Assembly: GCA_009801015.1 (NCBI GenBank)
Contig: VHZZ01000110.1
Span: forward strand, 40,061-66,827
Direction: 5' to 3'
From: Silene noctiflora
Taxonomy: Eukaryota > Streptophyta > Magnoliopsida > Caryophyllales > Caryophyllaceae
DNA length: 26,767 bases
Shown here: piece after piece, positions 1-11,450 of the stretch
Layout: every line of letters starts with the position of its first letter
Numbering within the stretch: the first letter of the stretch is position 1
Made by a program: the position numbers and the translations under genes
Notes under the pieces: model-generated
Seen by the model: the letters and a program-made list of their open reading frames with translations, nothing else
Database searches by the model: none
Told to the model about the DNA's origin: nothing

Positions 1-1069
1 ACATGGAACATCATTTCAACTTTCTACACATCCTCTTCAATGTGGGTGCTCTTAAGAGATAAAACTGGGTCGGGACTTAGTTAGCGAGACCTTGCTTGGG
101 GATGGTCTAATAGAGCGCGCACTTAGTCGCATTATAACGGGGGGATTCGAATCTGAGACTTATCTACATAGTATAAAAGCTAAGTCATTTAGATGATTCT
201 GATTGGCTCTTAAATTTTTTAGCTGGGCCCACAACATTTTTTCCGTGAAATTCCTCACCCCACTATCTATCACAACATTTTATTTCTCTAAATCGTATTA
301 AACTTTTCTAAATCAATATTGTATGATTTTCAACGCAAAACAAGAACCTTAAAATATTACTCCGAACTTTACAAATATATATAACAAATTTATTAATTAA
401 AAATTTATAAATTTAAGGTAGATTGATAGAACCTACAAAATTTATATAAACGAAAAATCGTACAATATTTTTTTATGATAAAAAATATTACAAATATAAA
501 TGAAAAATCATTTATATAGATATAAAATAATATTTAATACGAAACATATATAGATGTATATTATCTAATACTCATATCTTATGTATTAGTTGAAAAACGA
601 GACGAGAAACAAGATAAGTGTCATCCCCTGCCTATATTCAAGTTGATCTTATCTTCGTCTAATATTCATTTATATTTCCAATAAAACTTTAAAAACAACC
701 CGTGTTTGTTTGCAGGGGGCTTAAAACTAGTTATCCACTATATCTCCGTCTTAACCACGAAAAGTACAGAATTTGTACCCGTGTATGTTTTTCCAATTTG
801 ACAAACTTGTAATTAAAAGACGAATAAAAGTGAGCAACAAAATCATCTATAGAAGAGTTAGATGATCGTTAAGGCCTTCTCCTTCGTCTCAACAGAGTCT
901 TTTTCTTATTAATTTTGAGTATCCCGAGAAAGCTTCTCACCCCTTTTATAGCACATTCTTGGGACCAATAATTAATATTCCGTTGTTATCAATTGCGATC
1001 ATATGTTTATATGACTATAAGACGGGTACATCATAAACTTGTTTCGCTACAATAATCATACAAATAAAA
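1..1069. other. AT-rich intergenic DNA upstream of the WSD gene
   Basis: I see no gene here. Positions 300-600 are very AT-rich. A TATA-like stretch (CCTTTTATAGC) lies at about 942-952, roughly 120 bp before the WSD start codon, and could be its core promoter; this is weak evidence. A block at about 787-850 (TTTTCCAATTTGACAAACTT, then AGTGAGCAACAAAATCATCT) has a counterpart downstream of the WSD gene at about 3611-3691, with the two sub-blocks in the opposite order. Confidence 0.5.
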
Positions 1070-3133
1070 ATGAACAGAAAGTTGCATATTATCGAAACAA
1101 AATGTAAAAAAGACGAAGATTTAGGAGGAGGACGAGGAGGAGGAGGAGACGAACAACCTCTGTCTCCGTCTGCAGAATACTTTAACAGCAAAGCATTGTC
1201 GATGTGCATCCTTGGCATCCTCGAGTTTGAAGTTCCCTTAGATGTTGTTCGTTTGATGCCGCTTGTTCAAGATGTTTTCATTCCCATCAACCCAAGATTT
1301 TCGTCTATCATGGTACTGAATACTGTAATTATTTTTCGAGTTTTCATTCAGTGACTGGTATTTTTTTCTTTTTCTGAAACCAGTCGTTATATGATGTTTC
1401 AGAAATTAAAAAAAATACTGGCCGCCGAATGAAATTACTCATTTGGTAAAAAATAATAATAATATGCTGACGGAGACTCATTCCGTGTAAATAATTCATT
1501 TTTGACTGGTTTACTGATAAATTAAGTTGGCAGGTTACGAGTAAGGAAGGTGAAAGAAGATGGCAAAGAGTGAAAGTGAAGATAGAAGACCATGTCAAAA
1601 TCCCAAGCTATCCAGACGGGTTAACGATCAATGAATATGATGTTCATCTCGACGAATACCTAACAAAAATCGGCATGGAAGCATTACCAGAAGACAAACC
1701 ATTATGGGAAATTCATGGATTTAAGTACCCAACAAGCAATGCAGCAGGAAATGCCATCTTCAAACTTCACCACTCACTTGGAGACGGATACTCGATAATG
1801 GGTGCTCTTCTTTCCTGTCTGCAAAGAGCAGATGACCCTTCCCTTCCCTTAACATTTCCTTCCACTCGACGAGGAGTGCCAGAAGCTAATGACAGCAGCG
1901 AGAGAGTTATTAATGTTGTTAATCGCGTGGCAAGAAATATACGTTCTTTATATAATGGTGTATGTGAATTTGGATGGAGTATCGCGAAAGTTGGTTGGGT
2001 TGTAGATGATCAAACACCTATCAGATCAGGAAGTCGCGGTGTTGGATTTCATCCTGCTGTCAAAATTTCTTCTGTTGATTTGTCTCTCGAGATGCTTAAA
2101 CAGATCAAAACAAAGCTGAAAGTGGTAAGACATTCATTCTGTTTTGAACATCTCGCCGTCTCATTCATATAATTCCCTGAATTTTAACAGTCACAGTATT
2201 TTCTTTAAAACTGCAGACAATAAATGCAGTTCTAACAGGAATAATATTCTTCGGGGCTCGATCATATATGCAAGAAGCTGGACAAGGTTTCAGAAATTCA
2301 AGATCGACTGTCGTAGTGGTGCTCAACACTAGGAACATCAATACTTACATGTCTATTGACGACATGCTTAAAGCCGATTCTAAACTGTGGGGAAACCAAT
2401 TTGCATTTTTGCATATGGCTCTCCCTGAATTAAACAACCATAATTACTCCAATCCTCTTGATTTCGTCTTTGAATCACAGAAAATTATCATGGCCAAAAA
2501 AAATTCTCCGGCTGTTTATTTCACTGCTCAATTTCTTGAGATTGTTAGGAAATGCAGAGGTTCTGAGGTATATTAACAGTTTTACTTAGGCGTTTTTGAC
2601 ACATGATCGAGTAAATTGTGTACATCGAACCTAATGAAATGATGTTATAGGCTGCTGCAGAGTATGTACAGGGTGCACTGAAGAATTCAAGTCTCGGGTT
2701 CACAAGCTTGATAGGTCCTGTCGAGAAAATGGCCTTGCTTAATCATCCTGTCAAAGGCTTATACTTCATGGTCACAGGTGCCCACCTGGTAAGCCCATAG
2801 ATTCCGCATCCCTGATTTTCCAATGCAGTTAACATTCTTACATGCTACTGTAAACTGAATGTGTGTCGCGAAAATTACAGCTTTTTTCCCAAAGTTTGTC
2901 GAAAAAGTACAATAAATTTTAGTCATATAATTGAGATAAATTGTTCAACTGTTGTCTACTTCATTTTCCTCCTGCACTTGCAGAGCATAGTGATAACAGC
3001 TATGAGCTACATGCGAAGCATGAGGATTGGGATCGGGGCTGAACTCGACTTCATTGACTCTGTTAAGTTCAATTCATGCATCGAGCGAGCTTTTCAAGTG
3101 ATCTATGATGCAGCCATGTCTAGTACCTTATGA
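1070..3133 (+). CDS. WSD1-type wax ester synthase/diacylglycerol O-acyltransferase, five exons, complete
   Basis: The enzyme joins a fatty acyl-CoA to a fatty alcohol (wax ester) or to diacylglycerol; plant relatives act at the ER and supply cuticular wax. Proposed exons are 1070-1312, 1534-2124, 2217-2567, 2651-2788 and 2984-3133. All have GT-AG borders and phase-0 junctions, giving 490 residues, which is normal for the family. The N-terminal motif PLSP is at residues 30-33. The acyltransferase motif HHSLGDG (HHxxxDG) is at 160-166 and supplies the catalytic His161 and Asp165. The C-terminal WS/DGAT domain includes GPVEKMALLNHPVKGLYFMV in exon 4 and ends ...IYDAAMSSTL. The start is the first in-frame ATG. 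It is followed by a Gly-rich linker (GGGRGGGG) encoded by a GGA/GAG microsatellite, so the linker length may vary. Nothing looks broken. I cannot tell wax synthase from DGAT preference by sequence, nor assign the WSD paralogue number. Confidence 0.93.
1122..1150. repeat. GGA/GAG microsatellite inside WSD exon 1
   Basis: An imperfect (GGA)n run encodes the Gly-rich linker near the N-terminus of the WSD protein. It lies in a poorly conserved tail before the PLSP motif, so length changes in multiples of three should be tolerated. Confidence 0.7.
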
Positions 3134-3827
3134 ACGTCCCAGTAACTACACAAGTTTCGTTTAAGGGTCGATGTTACCGCGGGAATGAACCGCCTTGCTT
3201 AATTATTCATTTCATAGCAAAGTCCGTTCAGGAAAAAATTCCATCAAACTCGAAACATTTACAGTGTATAATTAATTAATTTTGTATGCTACTGTGTAAG
3301 TTTATGATTTATTCCTCTCCAATCGTCAGTCCTACTAATACACGGACATGAATGTCTGCTGCAAATTTTTTCAGGCAAATTTTCGAACCGGTTTTCAGGA
3401 GTTGAGAGTCGCGTAATTACTAGAGTTGAGTGCTTCAGTAAACATGGACATGAATGTCATGCTGCAAATTATTCTGTGAATAACAATGTCGTCGAAAAAG
3501 TCCTTTCACAGATTGTATATAATGTTAAATTAGTTCCGACTGTAAGAATGGCGGAGAGGAAGACAGTAAACGGAGGTTTCTTCAACCTCTTCCAAAAATT
3601 AGTAACAGGAAGACGATAAAAAGTGCGCAACAAAATCATCTGAAGTCTAATAACAATAACTGTAGTTTTTCCAATTTCACAAACTTGTAATCACAACTCA
3701 ATAAACCAAGGTATACTACAGATTCGTCTCCCAAAAAATTAGAGAAAAAATATAAGAGAATTCAGGGAAAAAAAGTCGAGAAGGAATACTTGCTAGTTAT
3801 CCCCTTTGTCTGTTAAATTCTCTCTCA
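3134..3827. other. Convergent intergenic region (WSD 3' side / RABA2 3' side)
   Basis: About 690 bp separate two genes transcribed toward each other, so this should hold both 3' UTRs. A short direct repeat of about 28 bp (GGACATGAATGTC..GCTGCAAATT) occurs at about 3343-3370 and 3443-3470. Two blocks at 3611-3641 and about 3667-3691 match blocks upstream of the WSD gene at about 818-850 and 787-812. No open reading frame of note is present. Confidence 0.5.
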
Positions 3828-6046
3828 TTAAGAAGAGCAGCATGATTTCCTTTGATTGCCGGATGCATCAGCAACATTGATGGTAGTGCCTTGACCAGGA
3901 AGACTGCTAGCCGCTTCTTGCGCTGCCAGCGCTTTCTTGCTCATTATATGGTAAATGTCAGTCAATATTGTTTGAAAAGCTTTCTCAATGTTCACGGCTT
4001 CCAATGCTGAGGTCTCGAGAAATGACAGACCTTCCTTTTCAGCCAATGAATGTCCGTCCTCTTCTGAGACGGCTCTCAGATGCTTCAAATCGGACTTGTT
4101 ACCGGCAAGCATAATCACAATATTGGAATCCGCATGGTCTCTTAACTCACGGAGCCACCTTTGGACATTGTCGAATGTTTGTTTCTTGGTTATGTCATAG
4201 ACAAGGAAGGCCCCAACAGCACCTCTGTAGTAAGCACTAGTAATAGCCCGGTAGCGCTCTTGACCAGCAGTGTCCCATATCTGTGCCTTCACTGTTTTTC
4301 CTTCTACCTGTTGCAAAAATTGTAGACGGGGACTATAACTGATTAGACAGCCTGTACAACTTCTCCTCCCATAATGATACATGATGGGTTAAATCAGTTA
4401 AGGTCCAGGTCATTTCTTTGGGGTATAGGTTCACCTCACCCATGCGAGGAGCAATTCTTTGCAACAAAATTTGGAATAAAACTTTATGAAACACATCCCT
4501 CAAGGGAAGAGCATGATAAAAGAACTAGAAGAGAACACTGCAGAAGTTAACAGCATAGGAAGCATTCGAGCTTACATGCAATCATAACATGCTCAATAGG
4601 ATAGGGAAACCAACAAATGACTAAGGTCCAACTAAACTACAATTCTGTAGAGGGCGAAAGGTGAGTATTCATGGAAATGGAGCCGTTAACTAGAAACATC
4701 ATAATCACTGGACAGGAGGGCAAGCTAGCTAAAATCCACAATTGCAAACGCAATACCAATACCTGATCCAAATTCCAATCCAAAGTTTGTATACCAAATC
4801 AATTCTATGCCAGCCTCCCAGGTACTACGTGACGACAATTATTTGCCTCCACTTCACCATATCGGGCATAGAGAAACAAATTCAGTAAGAAACAACCGAT
4901 ATTTCCAAATGCAGGAGAATGTTTTTTAAAAACACCTCAATCCAAGACCATTTATTTCTACTCTCCAATTATTTCTATTCTCCAACATACCAACCCCTAG
5001 GTCTTTCAGAAAACATCAAGGCACCCCTGTCATCCTTTATGTCCATATAATGTTCCAGACTTGTAACAGAATGAGACCCTCCACAGCACCAATTTCAGTA
5101 GCGATAAATTAACTAAGAGATCAGAAAATTCTGAAGCAAAGAGATCCTCATGCGAAAATAATAAGACAACTGTAACTTCATGATGGGATCCTCGCCAGCT
5201 ATATAGTATAACAATGAATAAAAAAATACCTTTTGACCCACAATGATTTTATTGATCACAAGATACAGATTCATACTACCTAGAAGCTACATGTACCACA
5301 AAGTAACCACCTTACAAAAACACTATTCCGATCCAAATTCAACAATCCATCGGCCAACTCTAAACAATAGCTATCCTCCAAAAGTCCAAATCGCTAGTAG
5401 ATCGGCAAGTAGTCCCCTAGTTTGATAGATCACAAAAACTTCAACATAAATTTAACATCAATCACATTCACATCTAACTCTCAATTATTCTGGTGAAGAC
5501 GGTTAAGCAAAAAACGATCTCAAATGAGTTTTTGTCCTCCTAAAAGTATAACAACCGAAAAATTCAACTTTTCAAATCAAATCATGCTGAACATAACATA
5601 ACACCAACCAAAACCGACGCCATAACATCTGATAACAACCCAAAAATTCAACCTTTTCAAATCAAATCAAGCTGAAAACAACTCCATACCAACCAATCTC
5701 GTCGAAATAACACCTCTTATAACATGTTAAACAATTATAATAAGAAAGATCATAACTGGGAAACTGGCATTTCCTAACGATTCACTCCAATTCACTACAT
5801 TTACCAAAATTTACGAGGGCCGTGTCGAAAAATACAGTAAAACGGCAAAGCACATTATCGGTAGGAAATCAAAAGCCGAACCTGAAGAGTACGAGTAGCG
5901 AATTCGACACCGATAGTAGATTTAGATTCCAAGCAAAACTCATTCCTCGTAAACCTGGAAAGAATGTTGGATTTACCAACACCTGAATCTCCAATCAACA
6001 CGATCTTGAACAAGTAATCATACTCATGATCTACTCTATTCGCCAT
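3828..6046 (-). CDS. RABA2: RABA2-type (Rab11 family) small GTPase, two exons, complete
   Basis: This is a Rab11-class GTPase, which in plants directs trans-Golgi/recycling-endosome traffic and cell-plate delivery. Coding exon 1 is 6046-5882 (55 codons) and exon 2 is 4307-3828 (159 codons plus stop), giving 214 residues. The 1574-bp intron is phase 0 and has CAG|GTTCGG and TGCAACAG|GTAG borders. The P-loop GDSGVGKS is at residues 19-26, the switch I effector segment [14 protein letters not shown] at 41-54, WDTAGQE at 66-72 with Gln71 intact, NKSDL at 125-129 and ETSAL at 153-157. The Cys211-Cys212 pair (KSCCSS end) is the prenylation site. [14 protein letters not shown] matches RABA2 starts as I recall them, so I begin at 6046 and not at the in-frame ATG five codons upstream (6061). 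The features [18 protein letters not shown] and EKEGLSF favour RABA2 over RABA1. Confidence 0.95.
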
Positions 6047-6300
6047 TATAATTTCAATCAATCACACTAATAGTACTCCACTAAACTCGATCCAAACCTA
6101 GAAATCAGATCCAAACAAAAATCACAACCAATTGATATCACAATAAATTAAATTCAAATCGAATGATTAAATCGATACGAAATTAAAAACATGAGTAATT
6201 GTTACCTGGAATTAGAGAATGTGGATGTCGATTTGCGATGAGAGAGAGGGAAATTGGGGGAAATTGAAAAGGGGGAAAATAAAATGAGAAATTAGGGATT
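6047..6300 (-). promoter_or_regulatory. RABA2 5' UTR with a probable leader intron donor
   Basis: Upstream of the RABA2 ATG, on the minus strand, a good splice donor CCAG|GTAACAA has its GT at 6205-6204. A purine/pyrimidine-rich stretch at 6208-6300 lies before it, as in a first non-coding exon. A candidate acceptor (TTTCTAG) lies between the donor and the ATG. A short 5' UTR intron is common in plant Rab and housekeeping genes. This is inferred from the sequence only. Confidence 0.4.
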
Positions 6301-6890
6301 TGTATTATGGAGGAGCCTGGATGAATTAAGGAGGTATTTGAAATGGTCGTCTATGTATGTGTGTGTTCTTAGGTGTATAATTGTGGAAAAATAATGATTT
6401 TTTGGATTTTGATTTTGATTAATTAAATTGATTAAATTGATGATGGTGTGTTAGCTGGTTTTTGTCTTTCTTGCATCTCGACTAGACTTGGCAAACGGTC
6501 AATCGAGTTGAGCTCGAGGCAGCTCGAGTCGGATCATTTTAGGTGGTAAAAATTTGAGTTAAATAGGATTATTTTCGGATATGTTATAATCAAATTATTT
6601 AGGATCTTTGGGCTAGGTTATATTGGATTGGTTCAATTCTGGTTACTGGTTATGTTCGAGTCACGAGGTCGGGTTAATATATAAGGTTTAATCTTGATAA
6701 GGCGATCAAATATGTTTTTGAGTCGGGAATAGATTGGACCTGTGTTAATCATTGCTCGTATAAATGGATTAGCGGGTTTGATAAGGGATAACGTGGTGAT
6801 ATATTGGAGGAGTTGAAGCACGAGGATAGTGATATATTGGTTAGCTGAAGTGGTTAAAAAATTATTTTTAAGTCTTAGATATAACATATG
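6301..6890. other. Intergenic repeat-derived DNA with one hAT-like end
   Basis: TAGACTTGGCAAACGGTC at about 6483-6500 resembles the ends of small hAT-type elements, and the following sequence is rich in GGGT, TCGAG and GTCGGG words as in such elements. I could not find the matching opposite end, so this is probably a decayed or truncated copy. An open frame on the minus strand at 6633-6905 has no recognisable domain and is rejected as a gene. Confidence 0.35.
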
Positions 6891-7000
6891 TAGGCGATTG
6901 AACAAAGGGTTGGGTTAGCTTAAGTTGGTAGCCAAATGCCCGCATATTTAGGCGATTTAACAAAGGGTTGGGTTAGATTAGGTTGGTAGCCAAATGCCCG
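6891..7000. repeat. Two-copy tandem repeat, 58-bp period
   Basis: Copy 1 (6891-6942) and copy 2 (6949-7000) share TAGGCGATT.AACAAAGGG, GGGTTAG and GTTGGTAGCCAAATGCCCG with only a few differences, separated by 6 bp. There is no coding content. Confidence 0.85.
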
Positions 7001-7893
7001 AGTTCAATAAACGAGATGACTCAAATTTGTTATTGTTTTTTTATGTAAAGGGAGTCACAAGGGCAATATATTGCTGACGGGATTCCAACTTTTGGTCATG
7101 AGTACGTACCTCATAATTTCTCAAACTCAATGTGTGAGAGCATTTTACTTGAAATTAAAGAATGACTAATCTCGTGTGCATAATTTACCTGTATCACGTA
7201 AATCATGGTTAATAATAAAACTCACCTGATAAAGAACAACCTTTACTAATTTCATCTTTATCTAGGAGAAATAATGACTAACTAATTTATAACTAGTCAT
7301 ATTAACTCGGACACTTGGTATATATGCAATGTTTGTTATTTCAATGGTTTTCTCGAAAAAATTTAACCATCACATAATATTATTGTTCGTTCCACGCTAT
7401 TTAATGATCATATTCTTTGAAAGGACCTCATGTTACTAATGATAATAATAACGATACTGTTATCGTATATAAGCTCTTTTTACACAAGACTGACGGATTA
7501 AAAAGGATAAAAGACCAAAAAGAATTAAAGTTATTTTTTAATAAATGATTTAATTTCCAAGGCCTCCAAGGAAGAATTAGAACATTACCATGGCTGTCTC
7601 AACCCCCAATAATTCAACCCTATCATTAATATTCTTACATATTTATAATATTCCTCCATTATTAATATATTTGTCTTTTTGTCAATAATGTTGGTAATTT
7701 TTTTGACTATGTATTATAAAAATAATATTAGTCCTATGATTGTGGGTATGAAGAAAGGTAGCTGTTCAAATCAATCTTCACCATCCATGTTATCGTGGGA
7801 ATAACATGAGCCTTTTAGCTCATAGGTCTAAGGAATTAGGAATGCTTGTTCTTTGTTGTTTTTGAGATGCTATTTGATTTGGCAAAGCGTCTA
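7001..7893. other. AT-rich intergenic DNA, nothing recognised
   Basis: This holds simple AT-rich sequence. I see no gene, no tandem array and no clear transposon end. Confidence 0.5.
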
Positions 7894-8060
7894 CCTTGTG
7901 ACGGGTCGGTATTTGTGACGGGTAATGTCACTCACAAAACGAATAAAGCAAAAAGTGGGGGCACCCCTCCACTTGCTTTCCTCTCTCCTCTCATGGGTCT
8001 TTTGTCTCACAATTTGGTACCCGTCTTCTCAAAGTGACGGATACCTTCCGTCACAAATGA
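7894..8060. mobile_element. Small MITE with TTGTGACGG terminal inverted repeats
   Basis: The left side carries CTTGTGACGGGT and TTTGTGACGGGTAA. The right side carries GTGACGGATACC and CCGTCACAAATG, the inverse of the left motif. The length is about 165 bp and there is no transposase. A second locus with the same motifs occurs at about 9959-10106, which supports a family. The target duplication was not resolved and neither was the superfamily. Confidence 0.55.
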
Positions 8061-8146
8061 GAATTGTCCTTGATTTGGTTCATTACTTTATTTCAACTCG
8101 TTTTGTTTGTTATTGTTATCGATTGGTCATCCTTCTGATGGTTATA

Positions 8147-8556
8147 CTAGTTTAGATTCCGCGCAATGCGCGATATTTATAATTTTTTTTTTTTTTTTGT
8201 ATTTAGAGAGTTTTTTCTTGTTTTTATTACCTGGTCGTCCTTCTGATGTTATTTTATAGGTTTGTTTACACATAATATGAGTCAAGCCCTTCTCAAATAT
8301 AGCATCAATAAAAGATTTAATATTTTATAGTTTTATATTATTTATATTTTAATTAAAATACTATAGTTTAGTATTTAGTGAAAATTATAAAATTTGATGA
8401 AAAGATTAATTTTCAATGAAAAGAATTATATAATGAAACACATTTTAATTATTAATTTCCTTATTTATTAAATACAATTAATAGCTTCCTTATTTAAAAA
8501 GATGCTTTTTGGAGGAGAAATTTATGAGTTCATCTATTCTTTTAGTAGATAGGAGA
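8147..8556 (-). mobile_element. Non-autonomous Helitron (copy 1)
   Basis: On the minus strand the element starts TCTCCTATCTACTAAAAG and ends with a GC-rich hairpin (CGCGCATTGCGCG), then GAATCTAAA, then CTAG. It sits between an A and a T. A 5' TC, a 3' CTRR preceded by a hairpin, A/T insertion and no target duplication are the Helitron signature. The 410-bp body is AT-rich and has no Rep/helicase gene. The same end pair recurs at four other loci in this window. Confidence 0.8.
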
Positions 8557-9140
8557 TTTATTTCAAGTTTATTATGGATCAAACAATAACTCATTGTCAA
8601 CTTTTGTATACAAATTTTAACTTGTTTTGTTTGTTAGTGTATATCGCTTGGTCTCCTTTAAAAAGTTATATATATTTGTTTTAAGGATATTAGTCTAAAG
8701 AATATAGATCAAACACTAAATCGTAGTATTAACTTGGATAAGCTTTTTGTCGTTTTTAAGCATCCATCTAACTATTTGACTTGTTTTTTGTTTAAAATGG
8801 GAATTTGTCGGTCTTAAACAAGAATGTGCGTTGTGTTGTCTGCATACTCTGCCTAGGGGAGTAAACAAACCCAACTTCGCTTCCCTTCAAGGGTAATAAA
8901 CTAAAAATAGAGTCATATGTTAGAATGAGTAATGAATAAGAAAAAGCTTATTTCGGTAGGACCACGGTCGTAAAAGTTGTTGTCAATATAGCAATCCTTG
9001 GTATGAATTTCATTGGGTTGGAGCGAAAGCGAAAATAGGCTCCTTCATATCAGTCCTGTTAATCAAAACTCATATCTATGATAGAATAGTTAGACTATAT
9101 CTACCTAAAATGTGGGAATTCAAACCACACGCGTACCGAT
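8557..9140. other. Intergenic DNA with a diffuse repeat
   Basis: A segment at about 8617-8683 (AACTTGTTTTGTTTGTTAGTG...) resembles 8093-8146 just left of the Helitron. I see no gene. Confidence 0.4.
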
Positions 9141-9308
9141 GAGGATTCTCCTTCCCATTTGGTGTCTCATTGTCTGTCCCACTCTACTTACCATCTGCAC
9201 ACATCAACAAATTAATATATTTATTGCAATATTTTATTTTATCACAAGTGATGTGTCAAAAGGTAAGTAGAGTGTAACACACAATAGGACACAAAAGTGG
9301 GATTCCTC
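9141..9308. mobile_element. MITE with long (about 55 bp) imperfect terminal inverted repeats
   Basis: The left arm (from GAGGATTCTCCTTCCCATTT to TCCCACTCTACTTACC) is matched in inverse by the right arm (GGTAAGTAGAGTGT to GTGGGATTCCTC). The element is about 168 bp with an AT-rich centre and no coding capacity. The superfamily is not assigned because no clear target duplication is visible. Confidence 0.65.
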
Positions 9309-9958
9309 GTGTCGGGTTTAGGTTGGAAAATATAAGGCTGTTATCAGTTATCGGTTTAGTTTCAAAACCAGGTCGAATTCCTCGGGTCAGTCAAGTTCTA
9401 CCAGCTGTAGTTCCATCTCTACAACTCTACGACCCGTATCATTTTACTCGGTAACCACTCATGAGTCATGACAAGTTTATTTGATACCTATACTCATGCC
9501 GGTCCAGACAAGTCCGGTTCACCGGGAACCGGCCCTGGTGAAACTTGAACAGCCAAATGGCCTTATTAAACAAGTGGGCTTGCTATCAAACATGCCCATC
9601 TCGAAGCCCATCAAGTCAACAACAAGATATTTGTCTATCAGGAGTATCACAGCCAATACGTAAAGTATCGAAAGCTTATTGCCTCGTTATTTTCATTCAA
9701 AAATTATTGTTTAAGACGGGGTATCCGTCATAAGAAGACGGGTCAACTAGTATGAAAAATTAAAAGCAATATATAGGGGAAAAACAAATGATTTATTTTG
9801 CATGTTCAAGTAGTGTGATATTTGACCCGTTTACTACCTGGTTTTTTCATATGTAAGAAATTTTTTTAAATCACAATTTTGCGTAGAATCGGATCGCAAT
9901 TTTGATAACAATGTTGTAGTGGATAATAATAGTACTCGGTTTGAAGCAACACAAATTA
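9309..9958. other. Intergenic DNA, no gene
   Basis: Two overlapping open frames near 9481-9733 have no recognisable domain. GACGGGGTATCCGTC at about 9716-9730 and AAGACGGGTC nearby resemble ends of the GACGGGT-type MITE family. Confidence 0.4.
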
Positions 9959-10106
9959 TCATTTGTGACGGGCCAAATAAAATCCACTTGATTAGATAAA
10001 GACAAACCATTTGTGATTCCCTAGACACTCTTACTTTTGTTTTATTTACCCATATAGGTTAATACTTGACCCGTCACAAGCTTGTGACGGATATACCCGT
10101 CACAAA
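9959..10106. mobile_element. MITE-like inverted-repeat cluster with TTGTGACGGG motifs
   Basis: ATTTGTGACGGGCCAAATAA on the left is mirrored by TTGACCCGTCACAAG on the right. This is followed at once by CTTGTGACGGATATACCCGTCACAAA, itself an inverted pair. This looks like one element nested against another of the same family as at 7894-8060. Confidence 0.5.
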
Positions 10107-10296
10107 ATAGAGTTATTGTTGAAGCAAAAGGTTGATTCCATTGATTGATGAATATTCAACATTTGCTTAAACTTTATTCTAACTTAGCATCTAAGTTGAC
10201 AACAATCTCAATCCATTATCCCACCCAAATTATTATAATCGTTATTGGTTGGTATAATCTGGTGTTACACACTTAAACTACCATTATTTAACTATA

Positions 10297-10505
10297 CTCT
10301 CCGTCCCGATCATTTGTTATTCTTTGGTTTTGACACAAAGATCAAGAAAAGAGGAGGAAGCCAATTATAAGCTAACAAGTGGACTAAATTGAATGTAAAA
10401 GATCAAATTACTCATCAAATGCAATCCTAAAATAAAAAGGACAACAATTGACTGAAATACCCCAAAATAAAAAAGGACAACAAATGACCGGGACGGAGGG
10501 AGCAG
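10297..10505. mobile_element. Stowaway-like MITE (CTCCGTCCCG.TCATTTGTT family), copy 1
   Basis: The left end CTCTCCGTCCCGATCATTTG and the inverted right end (plus strand AAATGACCGGGACGGAGGGA) match over about 30 bp. A TA dinucleotide lies immediately before the left end, and TTA follows a few bases after the right end. The length is about 209 bp and there is no coding content. CTCCCTCCGTCC ends and TA targets are typical of Stowaway/Tc1-mariner MITEs. Confidence 0.75.
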
Positions 10506-10698
10506 TTAATAATATAGTTATCAAGTCAACATTTCATTACCTCTTTGCAAAGTAAATTATCAAACTTGTTATGAAAACTATGTACTACTAGTGATTCAAC
10601 TTTAATCTAGCCAAAGAACAATTGATACGACTAAGAATTCAAAAAGATAAGTATGTGATTGGAGAGTGCACCTCGTTAGTTGTAACTTGTAAGTTAGA

Positions 10699-11376
10699 CT
10701 AGTGTAAATCCCGTGCTACAGCACGGTATTTTTTAGATTTGATTTATAAAGAGGAACTCTCAATATAATTATTTGTATAAATTAACTGTACTTTTAATTT
10801 AATGTCATAATGTACTAATATAATAATATTAATAAGAGATAGAAAAAAAGGTAACTACCATAAAAAGACACTTTAAGTTAAGTTATTTTGCTTTAAACTA
10901 TGAATATTATTAAATATTATACTTTACTATTAAGAATAATCTATGACATTAATAATACATTGAAATTAGATGTAAAATCTAATTAAAACGCGTATTAACC
11001 TTGTAAAGAAAACCGGTAGAAATAATATATGCATATATGTATTTATGGTAGAGATTGAGAAGGGAAAAAGTTTGGAATTATTATATTATTAAGAAGATAA
11101 GGAATTTGCTAGATAATCTGGGTAGAGATTGATGAATATTGAGTAAATCATTTCAATATATATGTATTTACGATATATACTTGCCAATTAGACAATTAGT
11201 GTAGCTAATTAGAGGAGCCAATTAACAATGGGTATATTTAGAAAAGATTTGGTTAAAGTATATTTAGAGAGTAAGAATTAGTCAAATATAACATTGAGTG
11301 CAATTTTTCAGTATACATGGGTGGAATTTTGAGCGGAAATTTTGTAAGATGTGTTAATCTTTTAATATATAGGGAA
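10699..11376 (-). mobile_element. Non-autonomous Helitron (copy 2)
   Basis: On the minus strand the 3' end has hairpin CCGTGC-TGTA-GCACGG, then GATTTACA, then CTAG, with T as the next base. The 5' end reads TTCCCTATATATTAAAAGAT and aligns with the start of the other copies. The length is about 678 bp, AT-rich and non-coding. The 5' boundary is uncertain by one or two bases. Confidence 0.75.
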
Positions 11377-11450
11377 TTGACGGTTTAAATGTCACCCTCA
11401 TAAATTATTCATGGTTATATGACTGAAAATATCGAACATTAGTTAGATAA

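Noticed and set aside
130-165. GGATTCGAATCTGAGAC as a possible tRNA T-arm
   Set aside because: The rest of a cloverleaf (acceptor stem, anticodon arm) could not be placed around it.
6633-6905. Minus-strand 90-residue open frame
   Set aside because: No recognisable domain and no splice context, and it sits in repeat-derived DNA.
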